From positions 1 to 64,000 of the forward strand of contig JAAYFI010000026.1 in the NCBI GenBank assembly GCA_012728315.1: a DNA stretch of 64,000 nt. The letters are read 5' to 3'. Positions 35,507 to 46,646 of the stretch are shown here, in pieces. A program made the translations under genes and the position numbers. How positions within the stretch are numbered: the stretch's first letter is position 1; each line of letters begins with the position of its first letter. Below the pieces are notes generated by a model, which did no database searches, was not told the origin of the DNA, and saw only the letters and a list, made by a program, of their open reading frames with translations. Source of the DNA: Gammaproteobacteria bacterium (lineage in GTDB: Bacteria > Pseudomonadota > Gammaproteobacteria > Pseudomonadales > Pseudomonadaceae).

Positions 35507-35886
35507 GGTTGTAGAGGTCTGAAAAAATAAGCGTATTAGAACCCGATAACAGCAGGCCGTCCAAGTGATGGGTGGCTGCGGTTAAGGTCGTGGCTATAGC
35601 GATAATAAGCTAAGTATAGCTGAGCCGTCACCGCTATAGCGTACTGGGCTGTTAAGACTGTCTAGGCAGGTGCGCGGCTGATTGAGTGCGGCTTGTGGTT
35701 GGCTCTTGTTGCCGTGTTGGCAGGTGAGCGTTTTTCTGAGAACGGGATGAGCGTTAATATTTCTGCTTACAGCGGTTTAACGCGTGGCCTCTGCGTATAG
35801 TATAGGCAGACCTCTCATCAGTGCGGCAGGCGACGCGATGACATGTTTGTGAGTCGCCAAACGCAGGTTTTGCCTAAGGAATCGAT
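35507..35886 (+). other. 380-base non-coding gap
   Basis: Lies between the divergent hrpB and DUF1003 genes and must hold both promoters. TATAGT near 35795 is a possible -10 box for the DUF1003 gene. I see no small RNA, repeat or gene here. Confidence 0.4.
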
Positions 35887-36402
35887 ATGAAGAATACACC
35901 ACAAAAGCACAACCATCATTTTAGATTTCATCTGCCGTTTGCTCATGTTTTTTCAGTTTTTGGCGACGACTGGTTTGCTTTAAAAGCTGAAGCCTTTGCA
36001 AGGTTTTTTGGTACGCCGTTTTTTCTGGTAGCGCAAACCTTGGTTGTCGTTGTCTGGATTGCACTCAATATAATGGGGGTCGTGCAATTCGATTTGTATC
36101 CGTTTATTTTATTGAATCTAGCTTTTAGTTTGCAGGCTGCTTATGCGGCCCCTTTAATTCTTCTGGCGCAAACGCGCCAAGCGGATCGCGATAAAGCGCA
36201 TGCAGAAGCAGATGCTTTGCACCGAGAAGCGATTGCCGCTATCAGCGAGGAAAGAGCATTATTAATCAGCCAGCAGTCGGCCCAGTTATTAGAACTGATG
36301 GAACAAAACACTCAGCTGACTGAAGTGACCAAGGCTCTAAGCGAAAGAATTGAATCGCTAACCCGAGAAATTCACAGCAAATTTGTCTGTGAAACACCGT
36401 GA
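35887..36402 (+). CDS. DUF1003 family membrane protein
   Basis: A 171-residue protein with two membrane helices: FFLVAQTLVVVVWIALNIMG near residues 42-61 (with the family WIxxN pattern) and FILLNLAFSLQAAYAAPLILL near 72-92. A charged coiled coil of about 70 residues follows (QADRDKAHAEADALHREA). The order of helices and acidic coil is typical of DUF1003. Function unknown. It is followed at once by an IS605-type remnant. Confidence 0.82.
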   Translation: MKNTPQKHNHHFRFHLPFAHVFSVFGDDWFALKAEAFARFFGTPFFLVAQTLVVVVWIALNIMGVVQFDLYPFILLNLAFSLQAAYAAPLILLAQTRQADRDKAHAEADALHREAIAAISEERALLISQQSAQLLELMEQNTQLTEVTKALSERIESLTREIHSKFVCETP

Positions 36403-36487
36403 AAGAGGGTAAGGCGTAGTTGTGTGAGCGCTGAGTTGAATTGCCTGAGTCGAGGCAGAAAGGTATCGCAGGGCTTGGGGTAAGAGA

Positions 36488-36615
36488 ATGGACGTGCAGT
36501 GCGTGTGGTGTCACGCACGACCCTGATGTTAATGCGGCACAAAATATTCTCGCGGTCGGGCATGGCCGTCTAGCAGTAGAAATCACTGTCTCTTTAGGTC
36601 GGTGAGGATGTCAAA
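36488..36615 (+). mobile_element. IS200/IS605 right-end remnant with tnpB 3' fragment (copy B)
   Basis: Reads EWTCSACGVTHDPDVNAAQN and then ILAVGHGRLAVEITVSLGR, stop: the second zinc-knuckle and RuvC-III aspartate region of TnpB, followed by its C-terminal tail. The 3' part (36551-36614) matches copy A at 31183-31246. It ends TCAA, the right-end cleavage tetranucleotide known for IS608-type elements. The N-terminal 90 percent of tnpB, tnpA and the left end are gone. Confidence 0.75.
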
Positions 36616-36641
36616 GTTGGTATGAGCATCCTAGCGATACT

Positions 36642-36968
36642 TTATTCCACTCCGCGCTCAACCTGCTCCGGCAACAGATGTTGCCATTCTTCAAAGCCGC
36701 CATCCATGCTGTATAGATCGCTAAAATCTTGGCTGTGCAAATAAGCCGCAGCGCTTTGGCTGGAGTGGCCGTGGTAGCAAATCACGATAGTGGGTGCATC
36801 GAGATCAGCTTGAGCGATAAAGTCAGCTAGAGAATGATTATCGAGATGGATGGCGCCTGTCGGATGGCCGTTAGCAAAACTTTCAGGGTCGCGGATGTCG
36901 ACCATGACCGCGCCCTCAGCGCAGAGTTGTTGGGCTTGGGCAACACTGATTCGTTTAAACGCGTCCAT
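36642..36968 (-). CDS. glpE: Thiosulfate sulfurtransferase GlpE
   Basis: Single-domain rhodanese of 108 residues, the same length as E. coli GlpE. The start [15 protein letters not shown], the [20 protein letters not shown] substrate region and the active-site loop [15 protein letters not shown] with its persulfide-forming cysteine all match. The ATG at 36968 has GAGG 5 bases upstream; the track start at 36974 is a GTG. It follows apaH on the same strand by 17 bases. Confidence 0.93.
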   Translation of the reverse strand: MDAFKRISVAQAQQLCAEGAVMVDIRDPESFANGHPTGAIHLDNHSLADFIAQADLDAPTIVICYHGHSSQSAAAYLHSQDFSDLYSMDGGFEEWQHLLPEQVERGVE

Positions 36969-36985
36969 TAGCACCTCGTGATGAT

Positions 36986-37813
36986 TTATGATTTAGCGGC
37001 TGCTGCGCAAGAGCAGCGCTCAAAGTGTTGTGTATCGATATTGTATAGAGACATCTTGCCGCCCCACACGCAGCCTGTGTCCAAAGCAATGGTATTGGGC
37101 GCGGGGCAGCGGCCTTCCAAAGCCGCCCAGTGGCCAAATAAGATAGTGTCATCTCGCGTTAAACGCTGTGGGTGACTGAACCAAGGCGCAAAACCTTGTG
37201 GCGCTGTTTCAATGCCTTCTTTTCCAGCTAAATCCAGCACGCCATTTGCAGTGCAAAAGCGCATACGGGTGAAGTAATTGGTAATGACGCGTAAACGCTC
37301 AATGCCCGTTAAAGTATCGCTCCAAACCGTAGGTTGATCGCCATACATGCCGTCTAAATAGGGGACAAATAAGCTGTCATCGCGCAGCACAAGGTGCATT
37401 TCTTCAGCGCGTGCGAGGGCGTCTTGAATGCTCCACTGCGGCGGGATACCGGCATGCACCATACTGATATTACGCTCGGCATCATGGTGCATCAGCGGCA
37501 GCTGGCGGAGCCAAAAGAGCAGGTCTGCGCAATCGGGAGCATTTAATACTGCGCGTAAGGTGTCTTTCTTTTTTAAGCGTGCCGTATGGTTGGCAATCGC
37601 CAATAAATGTAAATCATGGTTACCTAAAACGCTGATGACAGAGTCGCGCATGGCATAGAGGAAACGCAGTGTTTCCAGCGACTGAGGACCACGATTGACC
37701 AAGTCACCGACCAACCAGAGGGTGTCTTGGCTGGGGTCAAAATTCACGCGGTCAAGTAAGCGTTTGAGTGGCTCTAAACAGCCTTGTACATCGCCTACGG
37801 CGTAGGTTGCCAT
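36986..37813 (-). CDS. apaH: Diadenosine tetraphosphatase ApaH
   Basis: Symmetrical Ap4A hydrolase of 275 residues. [27 protein letters not shown] and LGNHDLHLL are the metallophosphoesterase motifs, as in E. coli ApaH. It also removes Np4 caps from RNA in relatives. Its start overlaps the apaG stop by one base (TAATG), and it is followed by glpE. Confidence 0.96.
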   Translation of the reverse strand: MATYAVGDVQGCLEPLKRLLDRVNFDPSQDTLWLVGDLVNRGPQSLETLRFLYAMRDSVISVLGNHDLHLLAIANHTARLKKKDTLRAVLNAPDCADLLFWLRQLPLMHHDAERNISMVHAGIPPQWSIQDALARAEEMHLVLRDDSLFVPYLDGMYGDQPTVWSDTLTGIERLRVITNYFTRMRFCTANGVLDLAGKEGIETAPQGFAPWFSHPQRLTRDDTILFGHWAALEGRCPAPNTIALDTGCVWGGKMSLYNIDTQHFERCSCAAAAKS

Positions 37814-38193
37814 TAATGCAAAGCTCCCGGAACGGCTAAACTAAAAGGGGCAATCGGAGCTTCAAATTCTTCACCCTCTTCAGTGCGCATGGTGAAACTG
37901 CCTTGCATGCTGCCGACCGCGGTGGTCATGAGAGTGCCGCTGCTATAGCTGTACTCATCATCGGCTTGGATAACCGGTTGTTCGCCCACTACGCCTGAGC
38001 CACGCACCTCTTGGGTCTTGCCATCACCGTCGGTGATGATCCAATGACGACTCAAGAGCTGTGCCGATTCTGTGCCGTTATTGCGGATGGTAATGTCATA
38101 GGCAAACACATAGCGGTTATCGGCAGGCTGTGAGTGCTCGGCTAAATAGCGCGTATTTACATGGATATCAATGGTATTACTCAGATCAGTCAT
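37813..38193 (-). CDS. apaG: ApaG domain protein
   Basis: A 126-residue beta-sandwich (FnIII-like) protein, the family length. [42 protein letters not shown] and the ending [16 protein letters not shown] are the ApaG signatures. It binds pyrophosphates and ATP in relatives; physiological role unclear. It is placed between rsmA and apaH in the usual operon. Confidence 0.95.
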   Translation of the reverse strand: MTDLSNTIDIHVNTRYLAEHSQPADNRYVFAYDITIRNNGTESAQLLSRHWIITDGDGKTQEVRGSGVVGEQPVIQADDEYSYSSGTLMTTAVGSMQGSFTMRTEEGEEFEAPIAPFSLAVPGALH

Positions 38194-38200
38194 AGTGTTC

Positions 38201-39013
38201 TCAAGGTGAATCTGCAGCTTGTTGCGCTACAAATTGGTCAGCGAGGCGCACAAAAGCAGCCATATCTAATTGCTCGGGTCGTAAGCTGCCGTCGACGTCA
38301 GCTGCGCTAATCGCTTCAGCAGATAAGATGTTTTTTAAGGTGTTACGTAAGGTTTTACGCCGCTGATTAAAAGCTTCGCGAACAATACGATCTAACGCAC
38401 GAACATCTTGTGCCTGGTGGGGTAACTGGGCATGTGGCGTTAAGCGCACAATCGCTGAGTCCACTTTAGGTGGCGGATTAAAAGAGCCGGGGCCCACATT
38501 AAATAAATGCTCAACACGGCAGTGGTACTGCACCATAATTGATAAGCGTCCCCAATCGCCACCGCCGGGTTGAGCTGCCATGCGTTCGACCACTTCTTTT
38601 TGCAGCATAAAATGCATATCGCGCACTAAATGAGCATTATTTAACAGGTGGAAAATGAGCGGTGTAGAAATGTTGTAGGGCAGGTTGCCTACGACCCTTA
38701 AGCTGCTTGGCGCTGGCGCAAGGCGGTTAAAATCAAATTTTAAAGCATCCCCTTGGTGCAGCGTAAAGTTGGGTTGTAACGCAAACTTTAACTTCAGTAG
38801 CGGAATTAAATCGAGGTCAATTTCAATGACATCGAGCTGAGCGCCACTATCGAGCAGGCTTTCGGTGAGTGCGCCTTGGCCGGGGCCAATTTCTAGGATG
38901 TGATCGCCTTCACGAGGAGCAATAGCGCGAATAATGCGATCAATCACGCCTGTATCGTGCAAGAAGTTTTGACCAAAACGCTTACGGGCGCGGTGTTGAT
39001 AGATCTGGGACAT
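38201..39013 (-). CDS. rsmA: 16S rRNA dimethyladenosine methyltransferase RsmA
   Basis: KsgA family, 270 residues. Dimethylates A1518 and A1519 of 16S rRNA late in 30S assembly. The start RARKRFGQNFLHD, the SAM motif ILEIGPGQGALTESLL, and the catalytic NLPYNISTPLIFHLL are all present. In many gammaproteobacteria surA and pdxA precede it, whereas here holA lies upstream on the same strand after 65 bases. Confidence 0.96.
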   Translation of the reverse strand: MSQIYQHRARKRFGQNFLHDTGVIDRIIRAIAPREGDHILEIGPGQGALTESLLDSGAQLDVIEIDLDLIPLLKLKFALQPNFTLHQGDALKFDFNRLAPAPSSLRVVGNLPYNISTPLIFHLLNNAHLVRDMHFMLQKEVVERMAAQPGGGDWGRLSIMVQYHCRVEHLFNVGPGSFNPPPKVDSAIVRLTPHAQLPHQAQDVRALDRIVREAFNQRRKTLRNTLKNILSAEAISAADVDGSLRPEQLDMAAFVRLADQFVAQQAADSP

Positions 39014-39078
39014 TCGGCTGCTCCAATTAACAAGCGCAGTAGTTTAGCAAAAAACCAGCAATGCTTCGCTTTTATCGA

Positions 39079-40110
39079 TTATTGATGCTGAAAAATAGGT
39101 AGGCGTGAGCCCGACATCTTGAGCAATAGCGAAGCCATGCCGATCCAAGCATCACCTATGGTTTGGCCTTTACTCTGCTCGTCAATTAATTGCGCGTCTT
39201 TTAGCAGCAGTTGCCATTGCGATGCAGAGAGGCGTTTCAGGGCGCGAGTAAATAAAGGTTTACGCGTTGCCGGCCAGACGCGTGCGAGCGCGCGATCCAT
39301 GCTGACGCCTTGGCTGACTTGTTGGGCGAGGGCGCCCAGCTGTCGAATATCTCGAGCAATTGCCCAAAGAATCATTGGGATATCGACACCTTCACTGCGC
39401 AAACCGGCCAAAATGCGTAAGCTGCGTTGTGCATCACCCTCGAGCGCTGCATCGACTAAGCCAAATACATCATAGCGAGCGCTATCGGCAATGCTGGCTT
39501 GGATGCTGTCTAAATCAAGATGGTTGCTAGGGCTGAGTAATTTAAGTTTTTCGATTTCTTGCACAGCAGCCAAGAGATTGCCTTCAGTGCGCGCGACAAT
39601 TAAATCGATTGCTTCAGGGTCCGCACTCAGCCCTTGTTGGGCTAAGCGCTGATTAATCCAATTGGGCAGCTGCTCAATATTGACACTGGGTAACTGAATA
39701 AACCCACACAGGGGGCTGTCCAGCAAGCTTTTGGCCCATTTGGTTTTTAAAGTGTTGCCATCTAAGCGCGGCACATTGATCAGCAATACGGTATCTTCTG
39801 CTGGACGGGCTAAGTATTCGAGTAATACAGCGCTGCCCTGATCACCGGGCTTGCCTGAATTGATGCGCAGCTCCAGTAAGCGTTTTTCGGCAAACAGCGA
39901 TAAGCTCGCATTGGCTTCACGAATACTATTCCAATCAAAGCCACGCTCTACATGAAAAACTTGCCGATCACTGTAGTTGGCTTGGCGGCATGCACTGCGA
40001 ATAGCATCGCTGGTTTCTTGGGCCAAGAGTGGCTCGTCACTGCTGACCAAGTACATGGGAAGCAGTGTTTGTTTGAGCTGACTGGCGAGTTTTTCAGGAT
40101 AAAGACGCAT
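39079..40110 (-). CDS. holA: DNA polymerase III delta subunit HolA
   Basis: Wrench subunit of the clamp loader, 343 residues (E. coli 343). The start MRLYPEKLASQLKQTLLPMY and LVSSDEPLLAQETSDAIRSA, then LLINVPRLDGNTLKTKW and the C-terminal SRLPIFQHQ, follow HolA. Its AAA+ fold lacks a functional P-loop, as usual. It lies 44 bases after lptE; leuS-lptE-holA is the common Pseudomonas order. Confidence 0.95.
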   Translation of the reverse strand: MRLYPEKLASQLKQTLLPMYLVSSDEPLLAQETSDAIRSACRQANYSDRQVFHVERGFDWNSIREANASLSLFAEKRLLELRINSGKPGDQGSAVLLEYLARPAEDTVLLINVPRLDGNTLKTKWAKSLLDSPLCGFIQLPSVNIEQLPNWINQRLAQQGLSADPEAIDLIVARTEGNLLAAVQEIEKLKLLSPSNHLDLDSIQASIADSARYDVFGLVDAALEGDAQRSLRILAGLRSEGVDIPMILWAIARDIRQLGALAQQVSQGVSMDRALARVWPATRKPLFTRALKRLSASQWQLLLKDAQLIDEQSKGQTIGDAWIGMASLLLKMSGSRLPIFQHQ

Positions 40111-40121
40111 AAGAGCAAGTT

Positions 40122-40147
40122 ACGGGTCTTATTTGCATAAGACCCGT
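40122..40147 (-). terminator. Perfect hairpin between lptE and holA
   Basis: ACGGGTCTTAT and ATAAGACCCGT form an 11-bp stem with a TTGC loop. There is no T-run on either side, so it may act on mRNA stability or attenuation rather than as a full terminator. Confidence 0.5.
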
Positions 40148-40153
40148 CCATCC

Positions 40154-40756
40154 TTAAGGAAAGGAGATGGGTGACTGTTGCGGTTCATCCAGTTGCTGTG
40201 CACGGATGGCTGCTTCACGTGCCTGTGCTTCAGCGTGCTCTTTGCGTTGTGCTTGTTCTTTTAGATCTTGCAATTGCTGTGGTGTAATGGCTTGCAGACG
40301 CATCATCAGTTGCATCACTAAATCACGACGCATTTCTTCACGCAGTAAAGCTTCTTCTTGGCCTGAACCTGTGACATTGTCCTGGTTGTAGGCATAGGTA
40401 CGCTGTACTTCAACGCGGTCCTGTAATAATGTCGGTAGGCTACCCGCGCGTAGCTCATAGGTCACAGCACTGGTCAGTGTGTACTCTGCACTGCGCGTAC
40501 CGGCTGTGAAGCTGGCGGTGCGACGGCTGGTTTCTTCAGGGCCTAAGTACAGGGTGAAAGGAGCGGAGTTTGCGATCTGTACTTTGCTATTTTTGAGGCT
40601 GCTTTGGACTTCTTTGCCCAGTGGGCTTAAGGCATCACGCGCGGCGAAGTTGAGTTCAGTCAGCGCCATTTGCATGGTGCCTGTGCCGCGTAGCTGGAAA
40701 CCACAAGCTGTCATTAAAAAAGCGAGACTCAGTACAGTAATAGAGCGTTTCAGCAT
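40154..40756 (-). CDS. lptE: LPS-assembly lipoprotein LptE
   Basis: Outer-membrane lipoprotein that plugs LptD during LPS insertion. A lipoprotein signal with lipobox LMTAC (Cys near residue 18) is followed by GFQLRGTGTM, the typical LptE mature start. EYTLTSAVTYELRAG and the C-terminal helix RRDLVMQLMMRLQAI fit the family, and a Gln/Glu-rich tail follows. 200 residues. Middle gene of leuS-lptE-holA. Confidence 0.93.
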   Translation of the reverse strand: MLKRSITVLSLAFLMTACGFQLRGTGTMQMALTELNFAARDALSPLGKEVQSSLKNSKVQIANSAPFTLYLGPEETSRRTASFTAGTRSAEYTLTSAVTYELRAGSLPTLLQDRVEVQRTYAYNQDNVTGSGQEEALLREEMRRDLVMQLMMRLQAITPQQLQDLKEQAQRKEHAEAQAREAAIRAQQLDEPQQSPISFP

Positions 40757-40770
40757 GGTATATCCTCTGT

Positions 40771-40794
40771 GCCTAACTCCAAGCTGAAGTTAGG
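40771..40794 (-). terminator. Hairpin between leuS and lptE
   Basis: GCCTAACT (40771-40778) pairs with AGTTAGGC (40787-40794), loop of 8. No T-run follows on the minus strand, so partial attenuation is the most that can be suggested. Confidence 0.4.
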
Positions 40795-40818
40795 CATGGG
40801 GTGAGTAAAAAATCTCAA

Positions 40819-43449
<2,631 letters not shown>

Positions 43450-43575
43450 TTATCGTCAAGAAAGTCATAAGGAGGATGCACCGCGGCGCAACCATGAAAA
43501 ATATCTGCCTAGCATACATGAGGCGGGCGCATTCAGGGAAACAGCATATAGGTATCTAGACGGTTTGTTGTGTAT

Positions 43576-43648
43576 GGCAATCTTATCGAGCTCTGATTGA
43601 AGTGGCATTGATCACCTCAGAATTGTGGCATTGCAAGGCAATCTTATC
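43576..43648 (+). repeat. Pair of short direct repeats upstream of leuS
   Basis: GGCAATCTTATC occurs at 43576-43587 and 43637-43648, with TGGCATTG twice between them. The 61-base spacing gives a small duplicated-looking block between the divergent leuS and DsrE genes. Its role is not evident. Confidence 0.4.
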
Positions 43649-43736
43649 TATGCTGCAGCAACCGCATGGGCTAGCGCAGAAGACGCTATTGTGAGTTGCC
43701 TGTGTTGTTTTTAAATCGTTTAGATAGGTGTTTTCC

Positions 43737-44123
43737 TTGACTGCAGTATCGCCACAGCGCGTATTGATTCTGGTAACCAGTGGCCCCAGCACACCTGCGC
43801 GCTGTGCTGCGCCTTTTCATATCGCTACATTGCTGGCTTGTATGGACGCTGAGGTGACCCTCTATCTGACTGGAGAAGCGGCAGAGTTTGCACGACCGGG
43901 TGTGGCTGAGTCAGTTTTTCCTGAAGCCAATGGTGCGCCGGTGATTCACTTTATTCGTCAGGCTAAGCAGATGGGGGCGCGTTTGTTGTTATGTCGCAAA
44001 CCCCCAGCGCCTGGGCAAGCACATCCGCCAGAGCAGGTGTTGATTGATGAAGTGGATGATTTTGGTAGCGGTGGTGAGCTGGCAACGATGATTCTCGAAT
44101 ATGAACGGGTGCTTTCATTATGA
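43737..44123 (+). CDS. DsrE-family protein
   Basis: A 128-residue Rossmann-like protein of the DsrE/DsrF/TusD superfamily. VLILVTSGPSTPARCAAPFH is the first strand and loop, CMDAEVTLYLTGEAAEF resembles the nucleotide-fold middle, and RLLLCRKPPAPGQAH places a cysteine where sulfur-carrier members have the active one. It has no ATG near the start; TTG at 43737 with an AGG about 10 bases upstream is preferred over the GTG at 43728. The stop overlaps the next start (ATGA), so the two genes are coupled. A sulfur-transfer function is inferred. Confidence 0.72.
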   Translation: MTAVSPQRVLILVTSGPSTPARCAAPFHIATLLACMDAEVTLYLTGEAAEFARPGVAESVFPEANGAPVIHFIRQAKQMGARLLLCRKPPAPGQAHPPEQVLIDEVDDFGSGGELATMILEYERVLSL

Positions 44124-44587
44124 TTCTTGAGGGTATGAGTTTTCCCAATGAGCTCTGGTATGCACCAGAGCATAGTATGTGGCTGCGTGAGGACGACGGC
44201 GGTGAAGTGACTTTGGGATTGACCCAGTACGGTGTGGCTTTATTTGGCGATATCTTCGCCTTTACTCCGAAGCGACTGGGTTGGCATATTGATGTTGATC
44301 GCAGTTTGGGTGTGGTGGAGTTTGCCAAAGCAGCGGCTTCAGCCAAAAGCCCGATTGCCGGTACAGTGGTTGCGCATAATGAACAGCTGCTAAAGCGACC
44401 CGCGCTGATCAATCGAGATTGTTACGGCGAGGGCTGGATGATTCGCTTGCGTCCCGACGACTGGGACACTGCAAAGCTGCAGTTGTTGCGCGGTGAAAAG
44501 GCGCTCACGGCCTTTGTTGAGCAGGCGCGGCAAGACGGCTTTGATCCCAATGATGAAAGTGTTCAGGCGCTGAAGCTGAAGGACTGA
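44120..44587 (+). CDS. GcvH-like lipoyl-domain protein, orphan
   Basis: A 155-residue protein with the glycine-cleavage H fold. SLGVVEFAKAAASAKSPIAGTV carries the lysine at the position that is lipoylated in GcvH (ESVKAASD), and NRDCYGEGWMIRLRPDDW matches the H-protein C-terminal motif. It differs from housekeeping GcvH in sequence, and no gcvT or gcvP is near. Coupled to a DsrE-type gene, it resembles the lipoate-binding proteins (LbpA) of sulfur-oxidising sHdr systems, though no hdr genes are present. The 3' end lies 23 bases from the convergent tRNA-Sec. Confidence 0.75.
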   Translation: MILEGMSFPNELWYAPEHSMWLREDDGGEVTLGLTQYGVALFGDIFAFTPKRLGWHIDVDRSLGVVEFAKAAASAKSPIAGTVVAHNEQLLKRPALINRDCYGEGWMIRLRPDDWDTAKLQLLRGEKALTAFVEQARQDGFDPNDESVQALKLKD

Positions 44588-44610
44588 GTGAGACGCTTTG
44601 GGTGGATGGA

Positions 44611-44706
44611 TGGCGGAGGGCAGTGGGAGTCGAACCCACCTAGGAACGGCTGCCGTCCCCATCCGGATTTGAAGTCCGGCCACACCACCGGATGTGATTG
44701 CCCTCC
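44611..44706 (-). tRNA. selC: tRNA-Sec (anticodon UCA)
   Basis: 96 nt including the encoded CCA. The acceptor GGAGGGC pairs with GCCCTCC, the anticodon loop is CTTCAAA with UCA, the variable arm is long, and the T arm reads GGTTCGACTCC. Length and arms closely match E. coli selC (95 nt), with the extended acceptor and D stems. It sits 14 bases after selB on the same strand and is probably cotranscribed with it. Confidence 0.95.
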
Positions 44707-44720
44707 GTAAGCGCAACATA

Positions 44721-46646
44721 CTAGCGCGTTTTAATACGCAAAACCAAGCTACTTTCCTCGCGTACGCGACGCTGATTGCCAAAGCGCCGTGTTACGCCAA
44801 GGCGATCGAGGTATTCCAGCAGCTGCACGCAACGTTTGCGGCCTAAACCTAAGGCATCACGGAACTCCACGACTTCCAGCTGGTTATCGCCTTCAGCCAA
44901 GGTTATTGCGCATTGTGCCAGTTTTTCAATGGTGGGTTCGGGGTAAAATAAATCGCGCACCACTTGATGCAATTGTCCTAAACGCGCCAGTTTGAGCAGC
45001 AGTGCGCGTACTTGATTCTCGTCACAGTTTTCTAAGCGCGCCAAGTCGCGTACCCAAGGTGGGTTAATACCACCGGCTTCGAGATGTGGCCACAGCCGTG
45101 CTTTTAATGCGTTTTCGGCGTCGCTCAAGCGTACTTGATGCTCCGGCAGATGCAGCCAAGGGCCGCTGGCGGCGATACAGGTTTCGCTTAAAGCTTCATC
45201 CAGTAAAGCACTGAATACTGCCGGCTCTAGAAAGGGGAGGCCGTAACGCCGTAAACGGCTGCGATCAGGGCCGGGCTCGTCTGGCTGTTCCTGATGAAAG
45301 CGTGTCAAGGCTTCAAGGAGTGTTGAGCGATGCTGTTGCCAGAGTGCTGCGTCGAATAAACGAGGCCCGCTGGCGGTGTTTTTGCTCAGGGTACCTTGCG
45401 GTAAGTGCCAACTGTGCTGCGGGCGGTTGAAATGGCGCTCTAATGATTCTGGCGCCAGACCGTTATCGGCAGTGCTGAGTAATGTGGGCAGTGCGCCTTC
45501 AAGGCCACCTTGAGCTAAAGCGTGCAACTGTGTCAGTCGCGTGGCTGTTCGCCGTTGACGGGTTGGCGCACTTGGGTCCAATACAATACCTCCACCTAGC
45601 GTGTGCCAAGCGGATTGGTCGCGCAGCACAACCCGATCACCGTAGACGGCTTGGGTGTGGCTGTCGAGTACCAGTTGTGCAAGACCACTGCTGCCCGGAG
45701 CCAAGCGAGTCTCCTCTAACAGTGCTACACGGCCAGTTAATCGTTGTGCTCCTAAGTGTACGTGGACGGGGGTCCAATGCTCCAAGGCGCGAGCGGCATC
45801 GGCCAGTACGTTGAGGTGGATATCAAGTCTGCGGCTTGGATTGAGCAATGCTTGAGGGAGCAGCCAGTTACCGCGCTGAATCTGTTGGGCTTTAAGCCGA
45901 TCTCCAGCCAGATTTAATGCTACCCGCTGGCCTGCTTGAGCTGTTTCAGCGGTATGGTTTTGGGCGTGCAGGCCGCGTACTCGCACCTTTTGGTAAGCAC
46001 CGCTGCTATCGACCAGCAGCAGGTTATCGTCTACAGAGATGCGTCCAGATAGAGCCGTGCCGGTGACTACAGTACCAGCGCCAGACACACTAAAAGCACG
46101 ATCCACAGATAAGCGAAAGTGATTTTTGTCGGCATCTTGTGCAATAGTCCGAGCCTCGGCTAGCAATGCGTCACGCAAGTGACTCACGCCGTAACCGGTC
46201 AGGCTGGAAAGGGCAAAACAAGGCGCCTGCGCATAAGGTCCTGTGGCCAGCAATGCTTTGATTTCTGCTGTAGCCGCCGCTTGACGTTGTGCATCGACTC
46301 GATCGCATTTGCTCAGCACTACCCATAAACGGGCAATGCCTAGCAAAGCCAGTATTGCTAGATGTTCACGGGTTTGTGGCATAACCCCGTCATCTGCCGC
46401 CACGACCAGCAACGCCAGATCAACGCCTGCGGCACCAGCCAACATGTTATGTACGAAACGTTCATGACCGGGGACATCGATAAAACCGAGTGTGACTGCA
46501 CCGCCTAGGTCGGCATAACGGTAGCCCAGATCAATGGTAATGCCGCGCTCTTGTTCTTCGCGGCGGGTGTCTCCGGAGTGACCAGTGAGCGCCTCTAATA
46601 GCGCGGTTTTGCCGTGGTCGATGTGCCCTGCTGTAGCGATAATCAT
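44721..46646 (-). CDS. selB: Selenocysteine-specific elongation factor SelB
   Basis: Delivers Sec-tRNA to UGA codons marked by a SECIS hairpin. The 641 residues have an EF-Tu-like GTPase start ([20 protein letters not shown]), G2 [10 protein letters not shown]3 DVPGHERFV and G4 VVLSKCD, followed by beta domains and a C-terminal array of winged helices ([19 protein letters not shown] near 555) that binds SECIS RNA. The start overlaps the selA stop by 4 bases. Confidence 0.95.
   Translation of the reverse strand: MIIATAGHIDHGKTALLEALTGHSGDTRREEQERGITIDLGYRYADLGGAVTLGFIDVPGHERFVHNMLAGAAGVDLALLVVAADDGVMPQTREHLAILALLGIARLWVVLSKCDRVDAQRQAAATAEIKALLATGPYAQAPCFALSSLTGYGVSHLRDALLAEARTIAQDADKNHFRLSVDRAFSVSGAGTVVTGTALSGRISVDDNLLLVDSSGAYQKVRVRGLHAQNHTAETAQAGQRVALNLAGDRLKAQQIQRGNWLLPQALLNPSRRLDIHLNVLADAARALEHWTPVHVHLGAQRLTGRVALLEETRLAPGSSGLAQLVLDSHTQAVYGDRVVLRDQSAWHTLGGGIVLDPSAPTRQRRTATRLTQLHALAQGGLEGALPTLLSTADNGLAPESLERHFNRPQHSWHLPQGTLSKNTASGPRLFDAALWQQHRSTLLEALTRFHQEQPDEPGPDRSRLRRYGLPFLEPAVFSALLDEALSETCIAASGPWLHLPEHQVRLSDAENALKARLWPHLEAGGINPPWVRDLARLENCDENQVRALLLKLARLGQLHQVVRDLFYPEPTIEKLAQCAITLAEGDNQLEVVEFRDALGLGRKRCVQLLEYLDRLGVTRRFGNQRRVREESSLVLRIKTR

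Noticed and set aside
43576-43648. Short direct repeats considered as a CRISPR array
   Set aside because: Only two 12-base copies, with no regular spacers or cas genes.
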